Shown here one piece after another: positions 35,291-45,297 of a stretch of DNA of 64,000 nt. Position numbers and translations under genes: made by a program. This DNA is from Opitutia bacterium. GTDB taxonomy: Bacteria; Verrucomicrobiota; Verrucomicrobiia; Opitutales; UBA953. Positions within the stretch are counted from its first letter, which is position 1, and every line of letters starts with the position of its first letter. Below the pieces are notes generated by a model. That model saw nothing but the letters and a program-made list of their open reading frames with translations, was not told the origin of the DNA and did no database searches. The stretch is taken from positions 62,001 through 126,000 of the forward strand of contig CANCLQ010000001.1 of assembly GCA_947378845.1 (NCBI GenBank), in the 5' to 3' direction.

Positions 35291-37360
35291 ATGTTTAATC
35301 GCGAACTGAGTTGGCTTAGCTTTGATCGTCGGGTCCTTGAATTGGCCGAGGATAGCACTGTGCCACTCCTTGAGCGCGTTCGATTCCTCTCGATTGTAAG
35401 TTCAAATCTAGATGAGTTTTTCGAGATTCGTGTGGCTGGTATTATGCAACAGGAGGAGTCAGCCAGCCATCCTGCTACTCGTGAGTTTCTTCAAGAAGTA
35501 CTCCGCCGGGCTCATGACTTAGTGGATGCTCAGCAAAAATGCTGGCACACTCAAATCCTTCCTTCCCTTGCGAATGAAGGAATTAATTTCCGTGTTAGTG
35601 GTAAATTTAGTAAAGACGAACAACGTGAATTGTCTGAGCGTTTTGACCGCGACATCTTACCTGCGCTGACACCGTTAGCCATCGATCCCTCCCACCCTTT
35701 TCCGGTTTTAACTAATAAGGGGCTCTATCTCTTGGCTCTGTTGCGTGATCCGGAAACCAAAGAGAGTCGTCGAGCAGTTGTTCCAATTCCTCGGGTACTC
35801 CCTCGCATTCTTGCAATCGGTAGCGGCAACCAACGGGCCTTCACTTTGTTAAGCTACGCCATTCAGTTATTCATTGAACGACTCTTCCCAGGACTTGAAC
35901 TTTGTGGTTCCTGGGCGTTTCGAATCACACGCAACAGCGATCTTTACGTCGACGAAGAAGAGTCAGGCAACTTACTCGAAGCGATTGAAGAAGAGATCAG
36001 AAACCTCAGAAAAGGTGCACCCGTACGACTCGAAATTGAATCCAGCGCCCCTCAAGAAGAACTCACATGGTTACTTAAGTCCATCGGCCTCAGCCCCGAA
36101 AATGCATTCATGACCGACGGGCCAGTTAACATGATGCGCCTCAGCAGCCTCATTGATTTAGTCCCTCGCCCGGATTTACTTTACCCGCACTTCACACCGA
36201 CTACTCCGGTTGAATTCTCAGAACCTAATAAGATTTTTAGTCGCATCGCGAAACAAGACATTCTGCTGCACCACCCTTACGAATCCTTCACGCCTGTTGT
36301 AGACTTCATTCGCCAAGCAGCGAGCGATCCAACCGTGGTTGCAATTAAACTCACTCTCTATCGCACAAGTGGCGATTCGCCCGTCGTCGAAGCACTCAAA
36401 GAAGCTGCGCGAAACGGCAAACAAGTAACCGCACTCGTGGAGTTGAGGGCACGATTCGATGAGCTGAACAACATTGAATGGGCGCGACAACTGGAAGAAG
36501 CTGGTGCACACGTTGTTTATGGCTTGGCTGGATTAAAGACGCACTGCAAAGCCTGCCTCATTGTTCGTCAGGAGAAAAATGGCCTTCGTCGTTACGCCCA
36601 TCTGGGTACAGGAAATTATAATCCTAAGACCGCGCGACTCTACACCGACTTCTCGTTATTCACTGCTGACGAAGAAATCACTGCCGACGTCGGCCTGCTC
36701 TTTAACGTTCTCACCGGAAACCTCTCCAAACCAAACTTTAAGCACCTATACGTTGCACCGTTTTACCTTCAACGTGGCATACTTGATTTAATTGCTTCCG
36801 AAACCTCCGCGGCGCAAGCCGGTCGAAAGGCATCCATCTTCGCCAAAGTTAATAGCCTCGTTGATCCAGATGTAATCAAGGCCCTCTACCTTGCGTCACA
36901 AGCTGGAGTTAAGATTGAACTAATTGTTCGCGGAATTTGCTGTCTAATTCCAGGTGTTGCCGGAAAGAGTGAAAATATTCGCGTGTACAGTGTTCTTGGA
37001 AGATTCCTCGAACACAGCCGTCTCTTCCGTTTTGAAAATTCAGGGGGTGAACCCGTTATTCTCTTGGGTAGTGCTGACTGGATGCCGCGCAATTTCCTTC
37101 GTCGAGTGGAGTGTGTGTTCCCTCTTAAAGATAAACTCTTACGCAAACGAATCGAAAAGGAGATCACGCAGACCTACGCGACATGCTTGGGCGACTCTAA
37201 AGAATTGATCGCAGATAGTTCTTATGTTGCTCGCCAACCTGAAGGAAGAAAAGCTAAGCAGGCCCAAGAGGTTTTCCTTGAGATTGCCGCTAGTCACTCG
37301 CCTGCCATCAAGAGCGAGGCTTCGAAGCGCCCAAGCAAATCCGCTCAACGGCAGCGTTAA
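35291..37360 (+). CDS. ppk: Polyphosphate kinase 1
   Basis: A 689-residue PPK1. It starts with the family FNRELSWLSFDRRVLE; the catalytic domains follow with the phospho-histidine region (KTHCKACLI; second His in GLFRFEN-type C1/C2 repeats such as RYAHLGTGNYNPKTARLYTD). It makes polyphosphate from ATP at the membrane or in the cytoplasm. The last 53 bases overlap the convergent lpxK gene, and the C-terminal Lys/Ser-rich tail is encoded there. Confidence 0.95.
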   Translation: MFNRELSWLSFDRRVLELAEDSTVPLLERVRFLSIVSSNLDEFFEIRVAGIMQQEESASHPATREFLQEVLRRAHDLVDAQQKCWHTQILPSLANEGINFRVSGKFSKDEQRELSERFDRDILPALTPLAIDPSHPFPVLTNKGLYLLALLRDPETKESRRAVVPIPRVLPRILAIGSGNQRAFTLLSYAIQLFIERLFPGLELCGSWAFRITRNSDLYVDEEESGNLLEAIEEEIRNLRKGAPVRLEIESSAPQEELTWLLKSIGLSPENAFMTDGPVNMMRLSSLIDLVPRPDLLYPHFTPTTPVEFSEPNKIFSRIAKQDILLHHPYESFTPVVDFIRQAASDPTVVAIKLTLYRTSGDSPVVEALKEAARNGKQVTALVELRARFDELNNIEWARQLEEAGAHVVYGLAGLKTHCKACLIVRQEKNGLRRYAHLGTGNYNPKTARLYTDFSLFTADEEITADVGLLFNVLTGNLSKPNFKHLYVAPFYLQRGILDLIASETSAAQAGRKASIFAKVNSLVDPDVIKALYLASQAGVKIELIVRGICCLIPGVAGKSENIRVYSVLGRFLEHSRLFRFENSGGEPVILLGSADWMPRNFLRRVECVFPLKDKLLRKRIEKEITQTYATCLGDSKELIADSSYVARQPEGRKAKQAQEVFLEIAASHSPAIKSEASKRPSKSAQRQR

Positions 37361-38513
37361 AGCCTTCGGCGTCGCCCAAGATATCAACCTCTAACCGCAC
37401 ATACATAAGCGGTATAGGTGGACGGAAACGTGATTGCAGACGCACGGCATCTTTCTCCGTTGTTACAATCATATCCGCCTTTGTTCGGAGCGCGGCCTCA
37501 AGCACTTCATCTAAATCTTCGTCGCTAAACGAATGGTGATCCAGGAAGCGTCGATTAGAAACCAAGATTGCACCCTGCTTTCGTAATGTGTCTTCAAAGC
37601 GTTCAGGCGTAGCGATACCTGAGAACGAAGCGACTCTCTTGCCTTGCAGGAATGTGAGAGGCATGCGTTGCGGGCCATCGATCTCGACTAATTCCTTTGG
37701 ACTGTGGGCACAGGCAATAATTTCGACCTTGGGGTTATAGCGTCGAATTTGCGCCACTAACTCCGGTGCTGGTGGACCGCTTGATTTTGTAACAAATATA
37801 TATGAAGCGCGGCTCAGGTTTTGCACCGGTTCACGTAAGATGCCGCGTGGCAAAAGTTTTCCGTTACCAAATGGGTCGTAGCTATCGACTAACAATAAAT
37901 TGATCTGTCCGCGCAGCGGAAGGTACTGCAAACCATCATCGAGTAAAATCGTGTCGACCCCGAAGCGGCGCAATGCGAAGCGTCCGCCTTCGACTCGATC
38001 GCGATCCACCACCACTACGACTCCATCGGCAACTAAGTTAGTCGCTAACATGAATGGCTCATCGCCCGCCTCAGCTGGGCCCGCTAGAACGCTTTTTCCG
38101 TCCGACACCACCAATGGTTCTGGACGCTGCCCTTGGGTCAACCAGCGCCAAAAACGCTTCGGCATCGAGTCCGATGCACCTTTATATCCTCGAGATAAAA
38201 TCGCGACCTTGCGACCCCTCCGAGCCAGGACTTGTGCCATTTTCATCACCACTGGGGTCTTGCCGGTGCCCCCAACGGTTAAATTTCCAACGACGACCAC
38301 CTTACACCCTAGGGGCGTGTCCCGGAATAGTCGGTTACGATAGAGCCATAAACGCAGTCGAACGATTCCTTCAAAAATCCACGATAATACTAACAAAAAC
38401 ACTCTTAATACCGACGGAAAGAAGCCCTTTTCACGTTCATAAACCACCTCGACTGCGTAGGCCATTAACGCGTCTTTAAAGGTCGAAAAAAATCCTCGGT
38501 GATTGGCCGTCAT
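37308..38513 (-). CDS. lpxK: Tetraacyldisaccharide 4'-kinase
   Basis: A 401-residue LpxK. A membrane-associated N-terminal helix (about residues 30-60) precedes [16 protein letters not shown], the P-loop typical of Lpx[25 protein letters not shown] and [15 protein letters not shown] ([13 protein letters not shown]) motifs follow. It phosphorylates the lipid A precursor at the 4' position, which shows that this organism makes lipid A and has an outer membrane. Its 3' end lies inside ppk. Confidence 0.94.
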   Translation of the reverse strand: MTANHRGFFSTFKDALMAYAVEVVYEREKGFFPSVLRVFLLVLSWIFEGIVRLRLWLYRNRLFRDTPLGCKVVVVGNLTVGGTGKTPVVMKMAQVLARRGRKVAILSRGYKGASDSMPKRFWRWLTQGQRPEPLVVSDGKSVLAGPAEAGDEPFMLATNLVADGVVVVVDRDRVEGGRFALRRFGVDTILLDDGLQYLPLRGQINLLLVDSYDPFGNGKLLPRGILREPVQNLSRASYIFVTKSSGPPAPELVAQIRRYNPKVEIIACAHSPKELVEIDGPQRMPLTFLQGKRVASFSGIATPERFEDTLRKQGAILVSNRRFLDHHSFSDEDLDEVLEAALRTKADMIVTTEKDAVRLQSRFRPPIPLMYVRLEVDILGDAEGFNAAVERICLGASKPRS

Positions 38514-38581
38514 ATCGAACTAAGATGCAAACTTGTTTGACGCAGACAGGCAACCCGATTGAGAAGGGACAACTCTGGGCC

Positions 38582-38986
38582 ATGCTTTACCACCTGTTGC
38601 GCACTAAGTTGCTCCGCGCCGAAGTCACCGGTGCTCGCCTCGATTACGAGGGCTCCTTAGCCATCGATAGTGAGTTAATGGCGCTCGTGGGTATGCTGCC
38701 TTACGAGAAAATTTTGGTCGGTAACATCGCCAACGGAGAACGCTTTGAGACCTACGCCATCCCTGCCCCTGCAGGTACTCGCGAGATCTGTCTCAATGGC
38801 GCGACCGCCCACCTCGGCGAGGTCGGAGATCTTCTAGTAGTAATGACTTTTGCCGAAGCCACTGAAGAGGAAGCCAAAAACTGGAAACCTCGCACAGTCA
38901 CCCTTTCCGATAAAAACAAACGAGTCGTCCGAATTGAAAATCCCGACGTCTCAGCCAATCTCCTTAAAACCTTTCACACTAAATAA
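38582..38986 (+). CDS. panD: Aspartate 1-decarboxylase
   Basis: A 134-residue PanD. Its start [20 protein letters not shown] matches the E. coli protein, as do the cleavage and catalytic site YEGSLAID (Gly-Ser gives the pyruvoyl group) and the [19 protein letters not shown] and NWKPRTV segments. It decarboxylates aspartate to beta-alanine for pantothenate. I use the ATG at 38582; the frame opens at 38525, but the extra residues are outside the family. AAGGGA about 12 bases upstream may be a weak Shine-Dalgarno. The gene is nine bases before the aminotransferase. Confidence 0.93.
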   Translation: MLYHLLRTKLLRAEVTGARLDYEGSLAIDSELMALVGMLPYEKILVGNIANGERFETYAIPAPAGTREICLNGATAHLGEVGDLLVVMTFAEATEEEAKNWKPRTVTLSDKNKRVVRIENPDVSANLLKTFHTK

Positions 38987-38995
38987 TCCAAAACC

Positions 38996-40075
38996 ATGAG
39001 CTACCGTCTTTATATTCCCGGACCCCTGACTATCTCAGAGTCCATCACCAAGGCCATGGGCAAGCCCATGGTTGGCCACCGCTCTAAAGACTTCGTTGCA
39101 CTCTATGAAGACATGCAGCCGAAGCTTAAGAAGATGTTTATGACCCAAGACCCTGTTTACTTGGGCACCAGCTCAGCTTGGGGTGTGATGGAAGGTGCAC
39201 TTCGCAACGTATGCCGCAAGGGCGTGCTCAATTGCATGAACGGCGCCTTTTCAGATAAGTGGAACGATGTGGCTAAGCGCTGCGGTAAATATGCCGAAGC
39301 CCTTCAGTTCGATTGGGGCAAACCCGTCGACCCCGCAGCCGTCCGCCAAGCCCTCGCAACCGGCAAATTCGACTGTATCACATTCATCCACTCCGAAACT
39401 TCGACCGGCACGCTCTCGCCGATTGCCGACATCATGGCTGTGGTGCGCGAGTTTCCTGATGTGATTTCAATCGCAGACTCCGTAAGCTCCTTCTCCACCC
39501 TACCTATTAATAAGGACGAACTGGGAATAGATATTCTCCTCACTGGCTCACAAAAGGCCTTAGCGTTGCCTCCAGGCTTGGCAATCTTCGCCGTCAGCGA
39601 ACGTGCCCGCGAACGTGCTAAGCAAATGTCGGATCGCGGCTACTACTTCGATCTTATCGAGTTCCACGATAACCACACCAAGGGCATGACCCCTTCGACT
39701 CCATGCATCTCGTTGCTCTTCGGACTCCAACAACGCCTCATCGAAGTCGAAGCTGAAGGATTAGAAAACCGCTTTCAACGTCACCGCCGCTTGAATGAAC
39801 AAGTGCGCGCGTGGGCTTTTGGTAAGGGCTTCTCTCTGCTGCCTGAGGCTAAATTCGCAACCCGCGGACTCAACTGCTTTAAGAACGATCGCAACGTCGA
39901 CCTCGAGCGACTCAATAAAATCCTTAAGTCGCGCCATAAATTAGTAATCGATGGCGGCTACGGAAAACTCAAAGGAAAGACCTTCCGTATTTCGAATATG
40001 GGCGACGAAACCGATGCAACGATTGCGACCTTAATTGCTGCATTAAATGACGGCCTCGCAGAGCAAGGAATGTAA
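38996..40075 (+). CDS. Class V aminotransferase (alanine--glyoxylate / serine--pyruvate type)
   Basis: A 359-residue PLP enzyme. Its start YIPGPLTISESITKAMGKPMVGHRSKDF, the GTSSAWGVMEGALRN phosphate region, the ADSVSSF motif, LLTGSQKALALPPG with the PLP lysine and the late RISNMGDETDATI all fit this family. Members use glyoxylate, pyruvate, serine or phosphoserine (SerC-like roles occur), and I cannot fix the substrate. It may share a transcript with panD. Confidence 0.85.
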   Translation: MSYRLYIPGPLTISESITKAMGKPMVGHRSKDFVALYEDMQPKLKKMFMTQDPVYLGTSSAWGVMEGALRNVCRKGVLNCMNGAFSDKWNDVAKRCGKYAEALQFDWGKPVDPAAVRQALATGKFDCITFIHSETSTGTLSPIADIMAVVREFPDVISIADSVSSFSTLPINKDELGIDILLTGSQKALALPPGLAIFAVSERARERAKQMSDRGYYFDLIEFHDNHTKGMTPSTPCISLLFGLQQRLIEVEAEGLENRFQRHRRLNEQVRAWAFGKGFSLLPEAKFATRGLNCFKNDRNVDLERLNKILKSRHKLVIDGGYGKLKGKTFRISNMGDETDATIATLIAALNDGLAEQGM

Positions 40076-40093
40076 CCGGACTTGACCATCGGT

Positions 40094-40099
40094 TATAAT
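40094..40099 (+). promoter_or_regulatory. -10 box placed for a leaderless topoisomerase transcript
   Basis: A perfect TATAAT stands seven bases before the topB-like ATG at 40107, so transcription would begin at or next to the start codon. No Shine-Dalgarno lies between. The sequence 17 bases further up does not match a TTGACA -35, so an alternative -35 type or chance must be considered. Confidence 0.4.
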
Positions 40100-40106
40100 C
40101 CTACGC

Positions 40107-42824
40107 ATGCGCAAGAAATCTTCGAAGAGCGAAAAAACTGAAACTGCAGCACCCGGTTCCAAGACCTTGGTGATTGCCGAGAAGCCGTCGGTTGCGGCCG
40201 ATCTCGCTAAGGTTCTCAAGGTTCCGAAGCTCGGCGAAGTTTTTGAAAATGATAAATGGATTATCAGTTCAGCCATCGGACACTTGGTGCGCTTAAAGGA
40301 CCCGCAAGACTTAGACGAAAAATATAAACGTTGGACGTTAAAGGATCTCCCCATTCTGCCTGAGAAGTTTGATGGTACCATCTGCGACGACATCTTAAAG
40401 GCTATCGTCGACAACCGGAATGATGGTTCACGTTACAAACTATTGAAGAAACTTTTTACCCGCAGTGATGTGGGTTCAATCGTCAATGCGTGCGATGCTG
40501 GCCGTGAAGGTGAACTTATCCTCCACAATATCTACGTACTCATCGGACGAGAATTGCCGATTAAACGTCTCTGGCTGACGAGTATGACCAATTCGGCCAT
40601 CCAAGATAGTTTCGACCACCTCCTATCATACGAAGCTAAAGAAGGTCTGCGCGATTCCTCTGTCGGACGATCCCAAGCCGATTGGTTAGTCGGCATGAAT
40701 GCCAGCCGCTTTTCCACCATCCGCATCGGTGGCGGTCGTCGTGAATCCTATTCCTGCGGTCGTGTTCAAACTCCTACCCTCATGCTCATCGTTGAGCGTG
40801 AATTAGAAATTCGTGCATTCCAGCCCAAGACATTTTGGAAGATTGAGACGACGTTCAAGGTTACCGCTGGTGAATATAAAGGTGTCGCCCAAGTTCCTGG
40901 CGTAACGGATCGCAAAGAGGCAGAACGTTTCTTCGTAGAGTCCACTGCCCAATCCGTCGCCGACGAAACTAAGAAGATTGGCGTTGGTACCATTACCGAC
41001 GAGCGCAAGCCCAAGAAAGAAAGTGCTCCACGTCTCTTCGACCTTACAACTTTACAGCGTGAAGGAAATCGTCGCTTCGGCTTCTCAGCTAAAACGACTC
41101 TAGGTGCCGCCCAGGCTCTCTACGAAAAACATAAAGCGCTGACCTACCCTCGTACGGATTCGCAGTACTTACCTGAGGACCACGTCGCTACAGCGAAGTC
41201 GGTTATGCAGTCACTGGTTCAAGGACACAGCAGTGGCACACACGCTCAAGAAGCTCTAAATAAGAACTGGGTCGATTCGGCCGGTAAGCGCGTCTTTGAT
41301 AACAAAAAAGTCAGCGATCACTTTGCAATTGTTCCCACTGGCACCATTCCATCCGACCTTAGCGAAGTGGAACGCAAAGTTTACGATTTAGTTGTTCGTC
41401 GTTTCGTTGCCGTGTTCTTCCCTATGGCCGAGTTTGAAGAAACCGTACGCCTCACTCAGGTCGGTCCACATACTTTTCGTACGACTGGAAAAGTTCTAGT
41501 TGTCGCAGGTTGGCGCTCAGTCATGGGTCAGGAAGCGGATTCAGATGACGATAAGGAAAAAGAAGGTGCTGCTAATTTACCTAATTTAAATTCTGCCGAC
41601 GGTACTCCGCCGCAAGGTAAGGTCGTTGAAGTGGAGATGCGTCAAGACGCCACCAAGCCTCCAGCTCGCTACAACGAAGCATCCTTGCTCGGTGCGATGG
41701 AAAACGCAGGTAAGCTCGTCGATGACGAGGCTCTTGCCGAAGCCATGAAAGAACGGGGTCTCGGAACACCAGCGACTCGCGCCCAAACGATTGAAGGTCT
41801 CCTTGGCCAGCAGTACATCGAGCGACAAGGCAAGGAACTCGTGCCTCAAGCTAAAGCGTTTCAGCTTCATCAATTCATTCACGCCAAGGGTCTGTCCTTC
41901 CTTTCTGAGCCACAACTCACCGGTGAATGGGAATATCAACTCAAGCAAATCGAACACGGAAAGCTTTCCGTAAAGAAATTCATTCAAGATATCAAAGCGC
42001 AGGTCAGCGAGATGGTTGAAAAAGGTAGCGCCGAAGTACCGCCCACTGTTGTGACACCTGAGGTACTTTCGCCTACAGATAAAAAACCTATTCTGACAAA
42101 TGGCGAAAGTTACTTCTCACAGGATCGTTCGGCCGACGGCAAGAAGCCGATGCTGATTGTTTATAAAGGTATCAACGGCCACACCGTAACGCCTACAGAA
42201 CTTGCCGAGCTCATAGAGAAACGTCGCATCGGTCCGTTTAACGATTTCCGCTCCATGAAGTCGGGTAAGAACTTTACCGGCTACATCGACTTGATGGACG
42301 AAGATTCCATCGTGTCATGGAAGACCAAGCCAGAACCTGTGGCTACCGACGCTGAAGCGAAGCCCAAGCGTAAGACCAAGCCTAAGGCACCCTCGGGTCG
42401 TTTGAAGGCCGTCCTCTTCCTCCCTCCTCGCGAAGGCGTGGACGGCAACCCTGACGCATTTGATGCCGATTGGCCCGTGCTAGGTCCATGCCCTGTCTCC
42501 GGTCTTCCCGTCCAGCAAACGCCCACCGCAGGCTACCGCGTTTGCCCACAGAAAGCTTTAGCTGCTGGAGCCAAGAAAACTTTCAGTCTCAACGCCGAAA
42601 TGTTGAAGGCACCGATCAGCCCTGAGGATGTGAAGGCATTGCTTAATCAAGGTCGTTCACCTCTTAAGAAATTTATTTCCCGCCGCACCAATCGTGGTTT
42701 CGAGGCCTTCCTCGTTGCCGACAAAGACAAGGGTTGGTGGTTCGAGTTTCCTCCGCGCAAGCCCAAGGGCCCCAAGAAGGCTGCCGCGGGTGAAGCGAAA
42801 GCAGACGACGGAAATCCCTTCTAA
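40107..42824 (+). CDS. topB: DNA topoisomerase III-type (type IA)
   Basis: A 905-residue type IA topoisomerase of the TopB class. The Toprim domain starts with KTLVIAEKPSVAADLAKVL, has NACDAGREGELI, and the active-site Tyr is in LTYPRTDSQYL. GLGTPATRAQTIEGLL marks the later core. The C-terminus holds Toprim_Crpt-like repeats (GPFNDFRSMKSGKNFTGYI near residue 710; SPLKKFISRRTNRGFEAFL near 850), separated by a Lys/Pro-rich linker and a degenerate zinc-finger-like CPVSG...CPQK. It is longer than E. coli TopB (653 residues). It decatenates and resolves DNA. Confidence 0.88.
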   Translation: MRKKSSKSEKTETAAPGSKTLVIAEKPSVAADLAKVLKVPKLGEVFENDKWIISSAIGHLVRLKDPQDLDEKYKRWTLKDLPILPEKFDGTICDDILKAIVDNRNDGSRYKLLKKLFTRSDVGSIVNACDAGREGELILHNIYVLIGRELPIKRLWLTSMTNSAIQDSFDHLLSYEAKEGLRDSSVGRSQADWLVGMNASRFSTIRIGGGRRESYSCGRVQTPTLMLIVERELEIRAFQPKTFWKIETTFKVTAGEYKGVAQVPGVTDRKEAERFFVESTAQSVADETKKIGVGTITDERKPKKESAPRLFDLTTLQREGNRRFGFSAKTTLGAAQALYEKHKALTYPRTDSQYLPEDHVATAKSVMQSLVQGHSSGTHAQEALNKNWVDSAGKRVFDNKKVSDHFAIVPTGTIPSDLSEVERKVYDLVVRRFVAVFFPMAEFEETVRLTQVGPHTFRTTGKVLVVAGWRSVMGQEADSDDDKEKEGAANLPNLNSADGTPPQGKVVEVEMRQDATKPPARYNEASLLGAMENAGKLVDDEALAEAMKERGLGTPATRAQTIEGLLGQQYIERQGKELVPQAKAFQLHQFIHAKGLSFLSEPQLTGEWEYQLKQIEHGKLSVKKFIQDIKAQVSEMVEKGSAEVPPTVVTPEVLSPTDKKPILTNGESYFSQDRSADGKKPMLIVYKGINGHTVTPTELAELIEKRRIGPFNDFRSMKSGKNFTGYIDLMDEDSIVSWKTKPEPVATDAEAKPKRKTKPKAPSGRLKAVLFLPPREGVDGNPDAFDADWPVLGPCPVSGLPVQQTPTAGYRVCPQKALAAGAKKTFSLNAEMLKAPISPEDVKALLNQGRSPLKKFISRRTNRGFEAFLVADKDKGWWFEFPPRKPKGPKKAAAGEAKADDGNPF

Positions 42825-42825
42825 T

Positions 42826-43596
42826 TTACTTTTCCCAAGTCTGACGGGGAATACGTTGGAGTAGAGGCAGATTTAATTCCGCCTCCATGTAACGTAGGTG
42901 CTCTAAGTCATCAGGCGAACTGTCGCCCACACCTTTCAGCTTCTCGAGCCATTGTTTACGGTACCAGCTATACGCTTCAGTCTTTTGTCCGTCTTCCCAA
43001 AGCGATTTAGCGCATAAGAAATAAGCGAACCAAGGAACATTGGTCGCTTCAGTGGCACGTTTATAATACAGCGCAGCGAGTTTATTATCCTTCAATTTAA
43101 TTTCACACATTTGTCCTGCAGAAATTAAAATACCTGGGTTTCCTCCCGTGTGCTTCGCACCCTCTTCAAAGACTGCTAAGCCTTTTTGGGCGTAACTTTT
43201 AAACAGGCCGTCCTGAATCTCTTGGCTCACCTTGGCGTAACCACCGCGCCGGCGAATTTCCCAGTGCGCCATATCATAACCCACCACGTAACCCGTATTC
43301 TCCCAAAAATATCTCGCACGTGGATCTAAAGCACACGCTGTACGCATCAAACCTTCACACGCTGCACGGTCCCGCTTCTCCCAGGCAACATAGCTACGTA
43401 ACCATGTGCCATCCGCAATTACGGTACGTAGACCGCCGAGAATGCCCAAGAGAACGCCCTGCCCTAGCGTTGGCTCAATTTCTTTACGTCCCATTTCTGG
43501 AATCGATGTTCGTACCAAGCGCCAAGAGTTTTCAGCAAAACAGCCCGCGACAAACAGTGCGAGTGCCACACCTACGACTGTCAACGCACGCAGCAT
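42826..43596 (-). CDS. Membrane-anchored TPR-like hypothetical protein linked with an ABC exporter
   Basis: A 256-residue protein with one N-terminal hydrophobic segment (TVVGVALALFVAGCF, which could be read as a lipoprotein signal with Cys about residue 19). A helical repeat-like body follows (EGLMRTACALDPRARYFWEN, EEGAKHTGGNPGILISAGQM, AALYYKRATEATNVPWFAY, EAYSWYRKQW). The pattern is TPR/Sel1-like, so it probably binds proteins. It is the last gene of the acyP-ABC unit and starts two bases after the permease stop. Function is unknown. Confidence 0.65.
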   Translation of the reverse strand: MLRALTVVGVALALFVAGCFAENSWRLVRTSIPEMGRKEIEPTLGQGVLLGILGGLRTVIADGTWLRSYVAWEKRDRAACEGLMRTACALDPRARYFWENTGYVVGYDMAHWEIRRRGGYAKVSQEIQDGLFKSYAQKGLAVFEEGAKHTGGNPGILISAGQMCEIKLKDNKLAALYYKRATEATNVPWFAYFLCAKSLWEDGQKTEAYSWYRKQWLEKLKGVGDSSPDDLEHLRYMEAELNLPLLQRIPRQTWEK

Positions 43597-43598
43597 GA

Positions 43599-44447
43599 TT
43601 ATATTTCACGCCTGCGAAAAGCCAGGCCAGCAATGCACATTAGAACGATAATATAAACTCCACCTGATAAACTGGCTGCCCCAATGGCACCCACCTGAAC
43701 AGACGTAACGTCGAGTGTGAGTGCATCACCAATATTAAATTGCTGCAGATTAGGAATGAGTCGTGTGATCAACCAAAGGAATGCCTGATGAAGCACGCCG
43801 AGTTCTTTGTCCCTTAATAAAGCCTCTTGGGCAATCCACTGAAGTTGACCTGCCAGTACGGTCATGGCGCCGACAACTACAGCGAACAGGAAGCTTCGTG
43901 CAACTGACGAAACCGCTAGAACCATTGCGGCGATAACGCCTAAGCGAAGCCATTGGAGTAAGGTGTATGCGAAGATACCGCCGACACTTAAATCGGGCGG
44001 CACGCGGCCCGATGCTTCAGCTATCTGGACTAATTCCTGATGGCGTCCCCATAGCACCAAACCAAGCAGAGTGCATAAGGTAAAAATAAAAACACCCAAG
44101 ACTGCCCATACTCCAGCAAACTTACCGACCAAAAACTCAAATCGACCAACCGGCTTAGCCAATAAAGTGAGTGCGGTGCGATTTTCAATTTCGGCAAAGA
44201 ACATTTGCGCCGTCATCACTAGTGCCAAAATCGACCCAAAGAAAAATATTCCGCCAAAACCAAAGTCGGCGACAAATTTTAATTCACCATGACCAAAGTC
44301 CATAAATCGGAATGAGACGGACGAAATTACCAGTGCGGCAGACAATACAATCAAGAAGGCAAAGAAGCGCTGACGAATCGCCTCAAGGAAAGTAATGCGT
44401 GAAATCCACGCCACTCGTCGGAAAGATGATTTCATTGAATCAGGCAT
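43599..44447 (-). CDS. ABC-2 type transporter, membrane subunit
   Basis: A 282-residue permease with about six membrane segments. It starts with a cytoplasmic AWISRITFLEAIRQRFFAFLIVLS, followed by hydrophobic helices (LALVMTAQMFFAEIENRTAL, GVWAVLGVFIFTLCTLLGL, LGVIAAMVLAVSSVARSF). This is the layout of ABC-2/NatB-like permeases. It overlaps the ATPase gene upstream by eight bases, so the two form one exporter or ABC complex. The substrate is unknown. Confidence 0.85.
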   Translation of the reverse strand: MPDSMKSSFRRVAWISRITFLEAIRQRFFAFLIVLSAALVISSVSFRFMDFGHGELKFVADFGFGGIFFFGSILALVMTAQMFFAEIENRTALTLLAKPVGRFEFLVGKFAGVWAVLGVFIFTLCTLLGLVLWGRHQELVQIAEASGRVPPDLSVGGIFAYTLLQWLRLGVIAAMVLAVSSVARSFLFAVVVGAMTVLAGQLQWIAQEALLRDKELGVLHQAFLWLITRLIPNLQQFNIGDALTLDVTSVQVGAIGAASLSGGVYIIVLMCIAGLAFRRREI

Positions 44448-45297
44448 CGCGACTTCCTTTCACGAGTTCACGGAACAATTCATCTAACGATCTTCGAGGA
44501 TGAGTAATCACAATATCTTTGGCGCCGTTGGCTATGAGTGCGGCTTCTGCCGCCGCACAGGCTGCGTCGGTTAGATGTGATGCCGATATAACCTGACGAT
44601 CGCGTCGTGCCAGTACCTCGTCGACTCGGCCTTCGAGTACCAATCTCCCCTTATCCATGATGGCCACGCGGTCGCACACCTGTTCGACCTGACCCAATAG
44701 ATGAGAGCAAAGCACGATGGTTCTACCCTGTGCACGCATCTCTAAAATCATTTTACCGATCGCAGCGGCACCAACAGGATCCACGCCAGCCGTAGGCTCA
44801 TCGAGAATCACCAACTCGGGCTCATGCACGATCGCTTGTGCCAGACCAATACGTTGCAACATCCCCTTGGAGTAAGTTCCGATCGTGCGATTACCAGCTT
44901 CGGTCATAGCGGTGAGTTCTAAGGCGGCATCGACTGCAGACTTAAGTTTCGTTTCCTCTACCCCGCTAAGCCTTGCGTAGTAATTAACCAATTCACGCCC
45001 GGTTAAAAATTTATGGAAATAAGGAGCCTCCGGTAAGAATCCAGTTCGGCTGCGGGCCTCGCGGGTTGCCGATGGAAAACCGAGGATCGAAATTTTTCCA
45101 GCAGTCGGAGCGACTAAGCCCAGTATAATTTTAAGTGTGGTACTCTTTCCACATCCATTCGGACCCAGTAGACCATAGACCTGGCCGCGCGGAATTTCTA
45201 AATTAAGATTATCAACCGCGCGTAATTTATGACCGGCGAGTCCCACACGAAAATCTTTCGTCAGTCCTTGGACGGATATGGCGAGAGACGTGCTCAT
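44440..45297 (-). CDS. ABC-2 type transporter, ATP-binding subunit
   Basis: A 285-residue ABC ATPase: Walker A LLGPNGCGKSTTLK near residue 47, signature SKGMLQRIGLAQAI, Walker B LVILDEPTAGVDP, and a switch-loop His in VLCSHLLGQV. The C-terminal 60 residues resemble the extra domain of drug or polysaccharide export ATPases. It pairs with the permease at 43599. Its start overlaps the acylphosphatase stop by four bases. Confidence 0.92.
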   Translation of the reverse strand: MSTSLAISVQGLTKDFRVGLAGHKLRAVDNLNLEIPRGQVYGLLGPNGCGKSTTLKIILGLVAPTAGKISILGFPSATREARSRTGFLPEAPYFHKFLTGRELVNYYARLSGVEETKLKSAVDAALELTAMTEAGNRTIGTYSKGMLQRIGLAQAIVHEPELVILDEPTAGVDPVGAAAIGKMILEMRAQGRTIVLCSHLLGQVEQVCDRVAIMDKGRLVLEGRVDEVLARRDRQVISASHLTDAACAAAEAALIANGAKDIVITHPRRSLDELFRELVKGSRDA

